Source: Evansella clarkii (lineage in GTDB: Bacteria; Bacillota; Bacilli; Bacillales; Salisediminibacteriaceae). Taken from it: a stretch of DNA of 64,000 nt. The notes under the pieces were generated by a model. The model ran no database searches and had not been told where the DNA came from. It was given only the letters and a program-made list of their open reading frames with translations. Made by a program: the position numbers and the translations under genes. Shown in pieces: positions 1 through 9,133 of the stretch (position 1 is its first letter; each line of letters starts with the position of its first letter). The stretch spans positions 3,784,361 through 3,848,360 of the forward strand of contig NZ_KV917376.1 in the NCBI RefSeq assembly GCF_002019695.1, written 5' to 3'.

Positions 1-105
1 TGGAATCTATATAAGATACAGAAAATCTTTATTCTTAACACATGAACCCAAGTGAGAATGAGAAAAATGAATTTACCGAAAAATAAAGAGATATGGATTT
101 TGATT

Positions 106-993
106 TTACTCCTCCCACTCTTCCACCATCCTGTCAAACTCCCCCTTAAACTTCCTGTTCACCACACCATAGAAATAAGCGATTGGCTTCCTAACCCGCC
201 CTTTTTTCAATGCCCGCACAATCTGCCGAAACCCTGACAAACCTACCTCCAACATAACCTCAGGCTCCTGGTCAAACACTTTCTTATACGCGGCGATTTT
301 CACCATCTTCCAGTATTCCTCAATCACAGCTGCCGAATCATAAAAGCACTTCGCAAGGCTCACGAATTTCTTAGGAACAAATTCACACGTAAATTTGTGA
401 TCCAACGGTTCGTTACGTTTATTATCTTTTTCTTTTGTTTTAGTTTTAAAAGAAGAATAAGTTTTATGGTGGTTCAATTGTTCCTGGTTGGGTAGTTCAT
501 CGTTCCCATACGTACCAGACACAACAACGTCACTACCATACTCCGCCTTAGTTTCCTCCACAACACCTACACGATAACCCGCCTTTTCTTCCTTCACTTC
601 CACCGCCGACGAAACAACCAACCCCTCCTCTCCCCCATACCGCTGAAACACATACAAATTACTCGACTGGCCGCCCTTCTCCCGCTCCAGCTCAAATACA
701 CAGAGCATCCCAATCTCCTTCGCCTTCACAACCATCCGCTTAAACGTTGACCGGGAAATCCCATTGCCAGCGTACTCCTCATGAATCGCCTTCAGAAACG
801 TACCAATCCTCCCGGTCGCAACACCCGTCACCTTCACCGCATAGCGAAGTAGGCGGCTGAGGCCAACCCTCTCCCCCTTCGTAAACCTCTCGCCATACAC
901 ATCTAGCCAGCACCGCACATGCTCATTAAACTCACTAACACTCCCGAAATGGGAAAACTCGCGGAAACTCTCAACAGAACCAATCTTCATCAT
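106..993 (-). CDS. Helix-turn-helix domain protein (hypothetical)
   Basis: Encodes about 295 residues. I chose the ATG at 993 over the longer reading frame (to 1110) because GAAGGAGAA lies about 8 bases upstream of it. The middle carries a winged-helix/HTH-like stretch (GISRSTFKRMVVKAKEIGML, roughly residues 95-115), so DNA binding is likely. It is followed by a low-complexity, charged linker and a C-terminal part rich in Lys/Arg. Proteins of this build are frequent in Bacillaceae chromosomes and plasmids but have no assigned role that I can name. It lies directly downstream of the comK-like gene on the same strand (150 bases apart). Function is inferred only from the HTH. Confidence 0.6.
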   Translation of the reverse strand: MMKIGSVESFREFSHFGSVSEFNEHVRCWLDVYGERFTKGERVGLSRLLRYAVKVTGVATGRIGTFLKAIHEEYAGNGISRSTFKRMVVKAKEIGMLCVFELEREKGGQSSNLYVFQRYGGEEGLVVSSAVEVKEEKAGYRVGVVEETKAEYGSDVVVSGTYGNDELPNQEQLNHHKTYSSFKTKTKEKDNKRNEPLDHKFTCEFVPKKFVSLAKCFYDSAAVIEEYWKMVKIAAYKKVFDQEPEVMLEVGLSGFRQIVRALKKGRVRKPIAYFYGVVNRKFKGEFDRMVEEWEE

Positions 994-1142
994 GGGACAC
1001 TTCTCCTTCAAAATGGGGTAAATTGCGGGGCACTTCTTAAAGACCTTACGGGGAAAGATAAAGTGGGAATGAAAATAGAAGGCGGGAGCTTTCTGTAGCC
1101 TGGCAATCACACATCTAAACTATGTCAGCTCCCTGCTCTCAG

Positions 1143-1643
1143 TTAAAGCATCTTCGTGGAACTATGGAGATCCGTAAGTTCAAGACCAAATTTCGTTTTT
1201 ACATAGCCGGTTTTATACATTTGTTTTACTAAGAGCCATGGGGCAATATCAAGTTCAAGCCGTCGTTCATTTATAAAGGTAATTTGGGATTTATTCGGGT
1301 TATCTGGGTGAGGGGTAATACAGAAGATCTGGGAGTAGAAAAGCCAGTGGCAGTCATACTGTTTCGGTGAATGAGTGGGAAATGCGTATATATCCTTCTC
1401 ACGGTTAACAGGGATCGGCACCTTGCGCCTGATATCCAGCTGGCACATAACCGCCCGCCGCCTACCATTATAATCAGCACCACCGGAAATACAGGCCGAC
1501 TCAATCAGCTTCATCGGCTTCGCTTTTACATAAATTGTTTTCGAGCCTTCCATCACTACAGACTGATAGTCAATATGGTAAACCGGCAGGATCGCCAAAG
1601 TCTGCCCATTAATTCGATAGTTTTCCAGAATAATTTCGTTCAT
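1143..1643 (-). CDS. comK: Competence transcription factor ComK homologue, C-terminally short
   Basis: ComK activates the late competence (DNA uptake) genes in Bacillus. The 166-residue product matches the family along its length: an N-terminal ENYRINGQTLAILP block corresponding to the ESYEVNGATIAVLP-type start, the small-residue/GRRRAV region near residue 60, the IYAFPTHSP block near 90 and YKTGYVKTKFGLEL near the end. AAGGAGC precedes the ATG by about 8 bases. B. subtilis ComK is 192 residues; here the protein ends soon after the YKTxxxxTKF block and lacks the tail that carries the FMLYP MecA-binding motif. It may be a paralogue or a form that escapes MecA/ClpCP turnover (inference). Confidence 0.82.
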   Translation of the reverse strand: MNEIILENYRINGQTLAILPVYHIDYQSVVMEGSKTIYVKAKPMKLIESACISGGADYNGRRRAVMCQLDIRRKVPIPVNREKDIYAFPTHSPKQYDCHWLFYSQIFCITPHPDNPNKSQITFINERRLELDIAPWLLVKQMYKTGYVKTKFGLELTDLHSSTKML

Positions 1644-1751
1644 TGAAACAGCTCCTTATTGGTGGGATGGGTAGTGAATGGGAATGTATATGGGTGAAAC
1701 ATGAGGCAAACAAGAGGTTGAAGTTCTAGCAAAGGAGCGGGAGAGGCTTCC

Positions 1752-2021
1752 CTACTCCTTGTCTATGTTCTTTTTTTCGTTATATAAATCATCCAGCGGC
1801 TTAATTATTGTTGTTGGCTTAACATCAAGCCCTTTTGATAAATCATAAAGAGTACTTGTAGTAAAACCGGATCTGCCCTTTTCAATATCAATGAGCTGAC
1901 GGTAAGTAAAATTTGCGCGAAATGCTAACTCCTCCTGGGAAAAGTCTTTATCATTTCTTAGATTACGAATATGTCTCCCTAAAACTACGTTTATTTCTTC
2001 TGCTAATTTATCATCCTTCAA
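1752..2021 (-). CDS. XRE-family transcriptional regulator
   Basis: An 89-residue single-domain repressor-type protein. The classic XRE helix-turn-helix covers about residues 12-72: IRNLRNDKDFSQEELAF is helices 1-2 and YRQLIDIEKGRSGF the recognition part. Translation starts at TTG 2021, with AAAAGGAGC 8 bases upstream, which decides the start. The gene is monocistronic, between the comK-like gene and a divergently read Nudix gene, at the left edge of the defence island. Its targets are unknown; controlling neighbouring genes or itself would be typical. Confidence 0.8.
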   Translation of the reverse strand: MKDDKLAEEINVVLGRHIRNLRNDKDFSQEELAFRANFTYRQLIDIEKGRSGFTTSTLYDLSKGLDVKPTTIIKPLDDLYNEKKNIDKE

Positions 2022-2305
2022 CAGCTATGCTCCTTTTTACAAACATTATCTATTCGCAAAAAGGTTTGCACCATGAAGAAAAGTTCACATTTTTACAGTA
2101 TATGTAAAATAATCTTAGTTTTTTTAAAAATTTTAAAGGAACTATATTGTCTCTTGCAGAATTTCTTCTTTGAAAAATTACGGAAGATCCATTTTTTAAA
2201 GCTGTAAAATAAAATAACTCCTGCACTTTCTTGTTTTACTTCTTAAATTAATTTCTTTAAACTAGTGGTTGAGAAAGTAAAAGATATTAATTGTGGGAGG
2301 AACAA

Positions 2306-2701
2306 ATGAACAAAGCAGTAAAAGTAGTAGCAGCCATCATAGAAAATGACGAAAATGAAATTTTATGTGCCTTAAGGTCACCTGAAATGAGCATACCAAA
2401 CATGTGGGAGTTCCCAGGCGGGAAGGTTGAAAAAGACGAAGATATTTATGAAGCATTAAGAAGAGAAATTAAAGAAGAAATGGATTGTGAAATACATACT
2501 GAAGAAGTCTTTAATGATAATACTCATGATTATGAAAATTTCACCATCAATTTAATTGCTATTAAGGCAAAATTAGTGAGGGGTACGCCAACGGCTACTG
2601 AGCATTCAAAGCTGATTTGGTTCAAACGAGAGAACCTTAAATCTTTAGTCTGGGCACCGGCCGATATACCGGCTGTTGAACAATTAGTTAATGAAAAATA
2701 G
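2306..2701 (+). CDS. Nudix hydrolase, MutT/8-oxo-dGTP diphosphatase-like
   Basis: A 131-residue Nudix enzyme. The Nudix box (G-x5-E-x7-RE-x2-EE-x) is complete: GGKVEKDEDIYEALRREIKE and the following EMD, about residues 36-60. The compact size, the WEFPGGK motif and the C-terminal LxW(A)PAD.PAVEQL pattern fit the MutT/CtpA group that hydrolyses oxidised or non-canonical nucleoside triphosphates. I start it at ATG 2306, because GGGAGG sits 5-10 bases upstream; an in-frame TTG at 2291 lies before that site. Single gene on the plus strand; no operon partner. The exact substrate is not visible from sequence. Confidence 0.82.
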   Translation: MNKAVKVVAAIIENDENEILCALRSPEMSIPNMWEFPGGKVEKDEDIYEALRREIKEEMDCEIHTEEVFNDNTHDYENFTINLIAIKAKLVRGTPTATEHSKLIWFKRENLKSLVWAPADIPAVEQLVNEK

Positions 2702-3016
2702 TCTTCATGAACCTTAATAAAAAAGCCTGCTTCTGATCCGAAAATAATTTATTATCAGATGCACAGCTTATATCGTATATAGTAACGTCGTAAACCTTAC
2801 TATTACTTGTTAGTGCATTTTCTCATTTCTTCTATTGAAGAACTGAGTATCCCGTTTCATCTTTGGGAGGACAGAGACGGTTCTGTTCTACACCTTCGAT
2901 TAGATGAAATTTTAGAAGCAGAGAACCGTCACATGCATAATTAAATTTCTTCTTTCGCCATAAATTTAAAATGATTTAATCAAAATAATGTTTTTAGTTC
3001 TCCCATAAATTATTCT
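2702..3016. other. Intergenic region with a repeat-type hairpin
   Basis: No gene is supported here. The notable content is an inverted repeat, GACGGTTCT at 2876-2884 and AGAACCGTC at 2922-2930, in a GGACAGAGACGGTTCTGTTC context of a kind that recurs between genes in Bacillaceae. It is probably a degenerate interspersed element. Nothing else can be recognised in the rest. Confidence 0.45.
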
Positions 3017-3820
3017 TTATAAATTCATTTCTTTATTACGAACCACTTCGACCAACATAGCATTATATTCTTTAAAATCCCTTCCATGATGACAACGTCT
3101 ATGACAATTTGGACATATTGCCCCAACAGATTCAGGGTGGTCAGGTCCACCATCAGACAACCTTCTTAAATGATGAACTTCAAGAAAGGGTTGTCCCTCT
3201 TTTGTATAAAAAGGTGCTTCAGTATCACAGGCCTCACAAATGCCCTTTGCCCTTTTTAAAGCATATAACTTAATCGCCTTACTTCTTTTCACAGACTTTG
3301 TTACTCTTTCTGTTACTGTGACTTCTTCTTCGGCAGAGTCAACGGCTTTTTTTCTAAGTTCACTTAATGAATCATTATTAATTTCACCATTTATCTCTTC
3401 CTCGACTCCTTCTGTTAACTCTTCAGTTCTAACTAATTCAAATACTATCGTCTCTCTCATATGACCTAAACGATCTGTAGAACGCCTATTGTGGTAACCT
3501 ATGCAAGTCATATTGTCTATAAACTCTACATGGCCTGTCTTTACATATTCAAATAGATAAATATCCTTACCGTTTTCAACATGATCACGAATGGCTTTAT
3601 TACCTTTATTAAAATTCATATCTCCTTCTTGCCCTTCTCCGGTATAATAAAAAACACCATTATCTTGCCATCCGTCTTTATAACCATATTCTTCACCACT
3701 ATCTCCAGTGAAAATCATTATAAATGGAAAGCTCCTCGGAGTACTTATACCACTTTGATTTTGTCCACCATATTTCTCATGTATACTTCTTCGTCTGTAA
3801 ACTTTTCCTGGTTTAAACAT
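3017..3820 (-). CDS. HNH endonuclease with SRA-like N-terminal domain (type IV restriction-like)
   Basis: A 267-residue two-domain protein. The N-terminal part (about 1-135, with YRRRSIHEKYGGQNQSGIS, an FTGDSGEEYGYKDGW stretch and GEGQEGDM) resembles the SRA-like modified-base or phosphorothioate reading domains fused to HNH nucleases of the ScoMcrA type. The C-terminus (about 190-250) is an HNH nuclease: the CEAC and CPNC cysteine pairs hold zinc, LEVHHLRRL supplies the catalytic His-His and HRRCHHG closes the fold. Expected role: cleaving incoming modified DNA. GGGAGA precedes ATG 3820. Charged, Glu-rich linker between domains. Family placement is from motif recall; the HNH is certain, the reader domain likely. 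Confidence 0.78.
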   Translation of the reverse strand: MFKPGKVYRRRSIHEKYGGQNQSGISTPRSFPFIMIFTGDSGEEYGYKDGWQDNGVFYYTGEGQEGDMNFNKGNKAIRDHVENGKDIYLFEYVKTGHVEFIDNMTCIGYHNRRSTDRLGHMRETIVFELVRTEELTEGVEEEINGEINNDSLSELRKKAVDSAEEEVTVTERVTKSVKRSKAIKLYALKRAKGICEACDTEAPFYTKEGQPFLEVHHLRRLSDGGPDHPESVGAICPNCHRRCHHGRDFKEYNAMLVEVVRNKEMNL

Positions 3821-3931
3821 TCTTATCTCTCCCTTTTATTTTATTCCAATGATATAACTTAATTTTACTAACAACCATAAATACACGCAGAATTTAAATA
3901 AAAACATAAAGCTCTAATTACAAAAAAAATG

Positions 3932-5764
3932 TCAAATTGTATTTGCTTGTTCTAAAGGCGTAAGCCCACATTTCTTTAAAAATTGAAACGTTTCTTCCAA
4001 TGGGGGAACTGGTGGTACGAATATAATTAGACCATCTCTTCCCCTGGATAGAAGTACACGATAACTATTTAACCTTAATTGTTTTGTATTTTTTGCACCT
4101 TTTGTACTTACCTTTGCTTCCCATACTTCATTTTCTCTAATTAAGTCGGCATCCCAACAAACTATTGGCAAATCAAGCTCTAACCCTTGACAAGAAAACT
4201 CTGTAGCAACTTGGTTAAAACTACAACATGAATCCCTAGAGTTTGGTGGTTCATTAAACCACTTACCTTCATGCATCCTTTTTGTTGAATTAAAATCATT
4301 GTATACACCAAATGAAGGTAACATTCTACTTTTGGAAGAAGCAAGAAGACCATAACGCTTATACTCTTTACCTTCATACCTATCAACCAAGTACCTTTTA
4401 GCATCGTTTAATTCTGTTGTTATGTACATAGGGTATCCTTGCTTTTGAATCTTTTCTGATAGTTGGCAAGCAAAGTTGCTATTGCCATCCAAGACAGCGC
4501 CAATCCAGGATTGGACATCTTCTGCTATATGTGTTCTTAAGGAGGCTGATAGGTTTAGTAATGGATTAACTTCATGTTCTACCCCTCTAAATTGATCTAC
4601 CACATGTTCTGGACAATGTACTTTCCAATTGTTATCTGATTTTATTAACGCATCAAACCACTGTCCTAGGCCGCCTTCTTCCCCTAAATGTATTTCCTGT
4701 CCCTCACCAACTAACCCTATTACCACCGACCAATTATTAATTGAATCTGCAGTGGATATAATTAATTCTGGTTCAGATTTGAAAATATTATAACGATTAT
4801 TTATTCTCTCTTTATCCCATGCTCTTTGAGCTTCATCAAAAATAATAATATTTTCCTTTGGAATTTCACGTTGATGTATTGCATGGTGAGCAACATAGTT
4901 TTTTAATGGTTTAACATAAACATCTGATTGTAAGGCATATTGTAATACCTTTACCAATGGACCATTTCCAGACAGAAAAATCGCTTTCTGGTTTTCACTT
5001 TCTTCTCTACCATATTCATGTGAGAACTGGAGCCCAACTAATGTTTTTCCTGCACCTGGGACCCCTGTAATTAACACTAAATTCCGCTCGTTTTTTTGTT
5101 TGGAATCCTCAGCGATCCTATGTAATTCTTGTAACGTTTGTGGAATACCCGCACTATGTGCCCGTTTAATTTGTGGTAAGTCTTTTTCTATAAAAATTGT
5201 TTGTGCTGCTTGAATAATACTTGGTAATGGAGCATACTCCGAGTTGATCCATTCTTTAATATTAATTTGTGGAGTGTTGATCTGAAGAATGTCAAAATAT
5301 TTATGTAAGTCATTGGGGTTTAACACAAGCATCCTGTTCGCCTTATGTGAACTTCTAGTCATTTTAGTTGGTAATAATACAGAAATAACCTGTTTCGACT
5401 GAGAGATTTTATGATAGTGTTGGAGATTTCGTGAGTACTCAAAAAGCTGATCAAGATCAGCTTGAGAATAATTGTGCTTTCGTTTGAACTCTATAACTAT
5501 AACGGCATCACCAGTAAGAAGGATAACATCTGGCCTTCTCCCCCCTTCTCGCGGGAGTTCATATTCAAATATTAGTCCACAATGTTTCAAGTATCTATTG
5601 TTAGTCTTGTTTACTTCCCTCTGTAATACATCATAACAGTCTACCCAAGAATCTTTCTGTTCCTCACTGACAGTAAAGCGTGTATTTCTTTTTAATTCAT
5701 TTAACCATTCTTTTGCGTCAGCAGATAGAAACTGCTCAATAGTACCTTTCCACGAAACAGACAA
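3932..5764 (-). CDS. DUF2075 superfamily helicase/ATPase with N-terminal PD-(D/E)XK-like nuclease
   Basis: About 610 residues. I start it at TTG 5764, where GAGGAGGC lies 8 bases upstream; the frame is open further but has no comparable site. Around residues 75-97 a restriction-nuclease core is visible (RRPDVILL ... VIVIEFKRK, giving the D and ExK residues), followed by a P-loop helicase: Walker A TGVPGAGKT (about 233-241) and Walker B IIIFDEAQRAW (about 307-317). The C-terminus has an RVLLSRGRDGLIIFVPP motif typical of DUF2075 ATPases. Putative nuclease-helicase of a defence type; no published system can be assigned. It is divergent from the DUF6236 gene. A second DUF2075 gene follows at 7.4-9.0 kb. 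Confidence 0.75.
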   Translation of the reverse strand: MSVSWKGTIEQFLSADAKEWLNELKRNTRFTVSEEQKDSWVDCYDVLQREVNKTNNRYLKHCGLIFEYELPREGGRRPDVILLTGDAVIVIEFKRKHNYSQADLDQLFEYSRNLQHYHKISQSKQVISVLLPTKMTRSSHKANRMLVLNPNDLHKYFDILQINTPQINIKEWINSEYAPLPSIIQAAQTIFIEKDLPQIKRAHSAGIPQTLQELHRIAEDSKQKNERNLVLITGVPGAGKTLVGLQFSHEYGREESENQKAIFLSGNGPLVKVLQYALQSDVYVKPLKNYVAHHAIHQREIPKENIIIFDEAQRAWDKERINNRYNIFKSEPELIISTADSINNWSVVIGLVGEGQEIHLGEEGGLGQWFDALIKSDNNWKVHCPEHVVDQFRGVEHEVNPLLNLSASLRTHIAEDVQSWIGAVLDGNSNFACQLSEKIQKQGYPMYITTELNDAKRYLVDRYEGKEYKRYGLLASSKSRMLPSFGVYNDFNSTKRMHEGKWFNEPPNSRDSCCSFNQVATEFSCQGLELDLPIVCWDADLIRENEVWEAKVSTKGAKNTKQLRLNSYRVLLSRGRDGLIIFVPPVPPLEETFQFLKKCGLTPLEQANTI

Positions 5765-5859
5765 TGAAAAGCCTCCTCTTTTTCTTCTTATATATATTGT
5801 ATAATATATGTGATATTTTTGGTAAAATATAGATATAAAATAACACATAGGAGTTATTT

Positions 5860-5955
5860 ATGAATACTTTTATAGTAGGAACAGGAGAAGAACTTCCTGT
5901 ACTTTTTTGTTCAGACTTGCCTGCAGCATTCTTACATATAATGGTTTTGCTTTAA
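5860..5955 (+). CDS. Possible small ORF (31 residues)
   Basis: ATG 5860 is preceded by AGGAG at a good distance and opens a 31-codon frame (begins MNTFIVGTGEELPVLF) ending at TAA 5955. It lies in the divergent intergenic region between two defence genes. The sequence ACAGGA ... TCCTGT followed by a T6 run inside it (about 5879-5907) could equally be a small terminator or attenuator hairpin. No family is recognised; it may be a leader peptide, a remnant or chance. Confidence 0.22.
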   Translation: MNTFIVGTGEELPVLFCSDLPAAFLHIMVLL

Positions 5956-6148
5956 TAAATGTCCTTATGTCCCTTTTTCAGTACGAACACACTAAGCATA
6001 CTGAACAATTGCCGCCTGATCGATCATTAACTTAAGCAAAATAGTACTTAATTTTATTTGTTTATGTTTAAAAAAGTAATTCTTCTAGAAATTTATAGGT
6101 TATCAAGTAATCAATACCCTTTAATTGTAATAATTAGGAGGAAGAAGT

Positions 6149-7138
6149 ATGAGGCAAATGTTATATTACCCTAAAATTATTCTACCTGTCGATTGGATGA
6201 AGAAGACGATGTTATATAGTGATAAAATTGCATCTATACACCCAATGAATGTAAGCGGAATTATAAAAGATAAGGAAGAAGAAATGGCCCTAGCTAATAT
6301 GGAATATCTTGAATCAGAAGGAATATATGAGTATATACGTCCTGAAGATTTAGATTGGAAAATATTCAAAAACCTATTAAAGGATTTACAAAGTATTATG
6401 GATCAAGATAATTCTTTAAAATATGCTAGGGAAAATTTTAGGAAACAACATAATATTTATGAAATTTTTAGAAGTAAAATGAGTGAGGATATAACACGTT
6501 ATTTATTTGAAAATGATCTTGCTAGGATAAACAAAGAAAATTTAAATTCAATCATAGTGGAAGGTAATGTAGGATTGTTGTATATGAGTTTATTAGCCCA
6601 ACATACAACAAGTGAAAAAAGAGACTATACAACATCAACCAATAAAATTGAATACCAAAATATTCTTTTTGAAAGAAGTGATTCACTCTATAAAGACTAT
6701 AATTTAAATTTAGTTATTGAGAACTTACCCACACCTTCTTCTACCACTTCTTTAGAGGATATTATAGCGTTTAAGAAAGAAAGAAGAGACGAATTATTAT
6801 TATTTAGAAGATATATTAACGATTGGGTTGATAAAATTAATTCTAACCCCTCAAATATTAATAGGTATAAGGATGATTATGAGTTACATCTTAAAGATGT
6901 TTGTAAGCTAATGGGAGAATATAAAATCCCTATCCAATGGAGCACATTAGAAATAACTATTCCTACTCTTGCTACCTCAATAGCCCATTATGTTAACGAG
7001 AATAATTTTGACATTTACTCTCCTATCTCTGCAATATCTTCATTAGGAATTAATTATGTTAGGAGTAAATTTATGAAAGAATCAATTACCAATAAAGATC
7101 CGTTAACATATATACAATATTTAAAACAAGAATTATAA
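6149..7138 (+). CDS. DUF6236 family protein
   Basis: A 329-residue cytosolic protein starting at ATG 6149 behind AGGAGG. The N-terminus YYPKIILPVDWMKKTMLYSD, the IASIHP segment and the EYLESEGIYEYIRPED region fit the DUF6236 pattern (a stretch opening with YYP, then a tryptophan, an aliphatic run and 'I.P'). It is mostly helical and charged, with no catalytic motif that I can point to. DUF6236 genes commonly sit in phage, plasmid or defence contexts. Here the gene stands alone on the plus strand between two minus-strand DUF2075 helicase genes, which suggests, but does not prove, a functional link. Confidence 0.6.
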   Translation: MRQMLYYPKIILPVDWMKKTMLYSDKIASIHPMNVSGIIKDKEEEMALANMEYLESEGIYEYIRPEDLDWKIFKNLLKDLQSIMDQDNSLKYARENFRKQHNIYEIFRSKMSEDITRYLFENDLARINKENLNSIIVEGNVGLLYMSLLAQHTTSEKRDYTTSTNKIEYQNILFERSDSLYKDYNLNLVIENLPTPSSTTSLEDIIAFKKERRDELLLFRRYINDWVDKINSNPSNINRYKDDYELHLKDVCKLMGEYKIPIQWSTLEITIPTLATSIAHYVNENNFDIYSPISAISSLGINYVRSKFMKESITNKDPLTYIQYLKQEL

Positions 7139-7162
7139 ACTATATTATGCTATAGCCTTAAA

Positions 7163-7191
7163 TATAGCGGGCACTGCCGGGGCCCTCTATA
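7163..7191. terminator. Hairpin between convergent genes
   Basis: TATAG-C-GGGC (7163 on) pairs with GCCC-T-CTATA (to 7191), giving a GC-rich stem with one mismatch. It lies between the ends of the DUF6236 gene (plus) and the broken GIY-YIG/DUF2075 gene (minus). T-tracts are short on both sides, so it is a weak bidirectional terminator at best. Confidence 0.4.
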
Positions 7192-7367
7192 AAAAATCGG
7201 CCTTCTAAAAGTTGTTGACTCTATTTGAAATAAGTATACGTTTAATTGTTAACCCATTTCAATATTATCTTGTATTTTATACACAATGAATTATTAATTA
7301 TTCAGTATTGCTAATCTATTGATAATCGCTTTTATCTTCTGCAACTTTGATACCTCGATACTCTTTT

Positions 7368-8993
7368 TTACGATGGCAATAAACGTGCTCTTAGTTTTGG
7401 ATCACTTGCAAAAACGTAGAGGCCGTTTATTCCTCTCTTCAATAGAACATTAATAGAATTTAAGATGATTTTTTCCTTAATATATTTAGGGTCTTTAAAT
7501 TCATCTTTACCTCTAAAGGCTTCTGTATCCTTATAATTCTCCGTAATTATTTTCAATTCGTTATTATCCTCATCATAACTTACTGATGGCCCTAATATTA
7601 CCCCTACATAATTCAAATCAAAACCTTGTATAGTATAAATGGAACCAACTTCGTTTATAGTATCTTTTCTTTAAGCCCAGCTTGTATCTCCCTCGGTAGT
7701 ATTCCATGGCAATTTATAGTGATCTTCTTCTATGTAGTATGTCTTTCCATCCTTTTTATGAATATAGTCAAAAGTTGATACCATTCTTGCTAAGCCGAAT
7801 TCCTTATTTTTCTGACGTATTTCCTTATACATTTTAGCGGCAGAATCAAAGATTTTAAATTTAAATTCTTCCTCACTAGGGAGAGGTAAAATCCTTTTTT
7901 CAATAAACTGATCTATCCAATGAATCATCTCATGACTTGCACGCATGCGAAGTTGATTTTTTAATACATATTCTTCTGAAGGAGTTCCTTTTAAGATATT
8001 ATTTAGTTTATCGATATCCCAGTAGCTTTTCATTTTTAATACTTGTTTGTCATCAAATACCAAGATAACAATTTTACTATATTTCATAATTTCTTCAAGA
8101 TGATTGTTCTCTTCAAAATTATTAAAGCGGTCTGGTTTGGTTAGCAATAAATGAGCTTCGTCTACAAGAACAATATCAGCCTTTTTGTTTGATTTTTTTC
8201 GCTTGTTAATAAAAGATGTAGGTTTGTCAAAATTATTCTTTTTAAGTGCTTTTACTTTTCCTGCAATTTTTTGGTATGTTTTTAACATTTCGTTATGGTT
8301 TACTAATATATAATTATTATTATTATGAAGATCTGAGGATTTCTCTGTTGCTAGTTCTTTAAGTCGATTAAAGACCGCGCTTAACACCACACTTTTACCT
8401 GTACCTGCTTCCCCTTTAATAAGGAAAACAAATGGTTTTTCATCTTTAATACGTGTTTGACAAACGTCAATAATTTTATCTTTTAAATCAATTTGATCAG
8501 CTGAAAGCTCTTTAAATGGGGATAATTTAAATATATCTTTATTTTCTATAACTTCTCTTGAGTGCGTCACGTAGTCCTTTAACTTTAACTGATCCCATAT
8601 TTCATTAAATAACTCTTCATTATAAAACGGTTTTTCGTAATAATTATGGCTAACACTATTTGCTGTTTGGCTCTTATTTTGGAGCTTATAGCGTTCATCA
8701 GCTAAAAAATAATTTATAAGTTTAGTTTCAATATTATATGTTGCTGAACGATTGAATTTTTCATGAATGATTAATGTCAATTTATCTAATGATTTTCTTT
8801 CTGGATTTTTCAAATGATTTTTCATACGATTTCTAACTGCTACCGTTTCTCCAATATAAACAATAGTATTGCTATTTATAAAATACACTATAGGATAATT
8901 AGAATATGGTTGACTATATAGAGAGTCTATTGAGGTCTTATTAAAAGCCATTGATTTTATTTCTAAAGTCTTCAATTTGAAATTACCTTTCAT
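7368..8993 (-). pseudogene. GIY-YIG nuclease-DUF2075 helicase fusion, interrupted by an in-frame stop
   Basis: Two open segments (8993-7671 and 7670-7368) lie in the same frame and are separated only by a TAA at 7673-7671. Read through, they give one protein of about 541 residues. The N-terminus is a GIY-YIG-type domain (PIVYFINSNTIVYIGET, about residues 33-50, then VRNRMKNHL). It is followed by a P-loop (LIKGEAGTGKSVVLS, about 193-207), Walker B IVLVDEAHLLL and, after the stop, the conserved DUF2075 end (NEVGSIYTIQGFDLNYVGV). The homology continues uninterrupted across the stop, so a single nonsense change (for example CAA or TTA to TAA) is the simplest reading. It is either dead, or expressed as a truncated protein, or rescued by readthrough. 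The ATG at 8993 has a weak ribosome site; TTG 8975, with AAAGGT upstream, is an alternative. Confidence 0.75.
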
Positions 8994-9133
8994 ATAAATT
9001 TCTTTTACTTTTTCTATTAAAAGAATTTTACCATATTTATGAATCTAATTACATTTTATTCCAATTAATAGAACTTTTTTAAATATAATATATGCGTACA
9101 TGCACTTTTGATGATCTCTTATATATTACCTAT

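Noticed and set aside
106..1110. Longer start of the HTH gene at 1110
   Set aside because: The first 39 codons have no ribosome site, while ATG 993 has GAAGGAGAA at the right distance.
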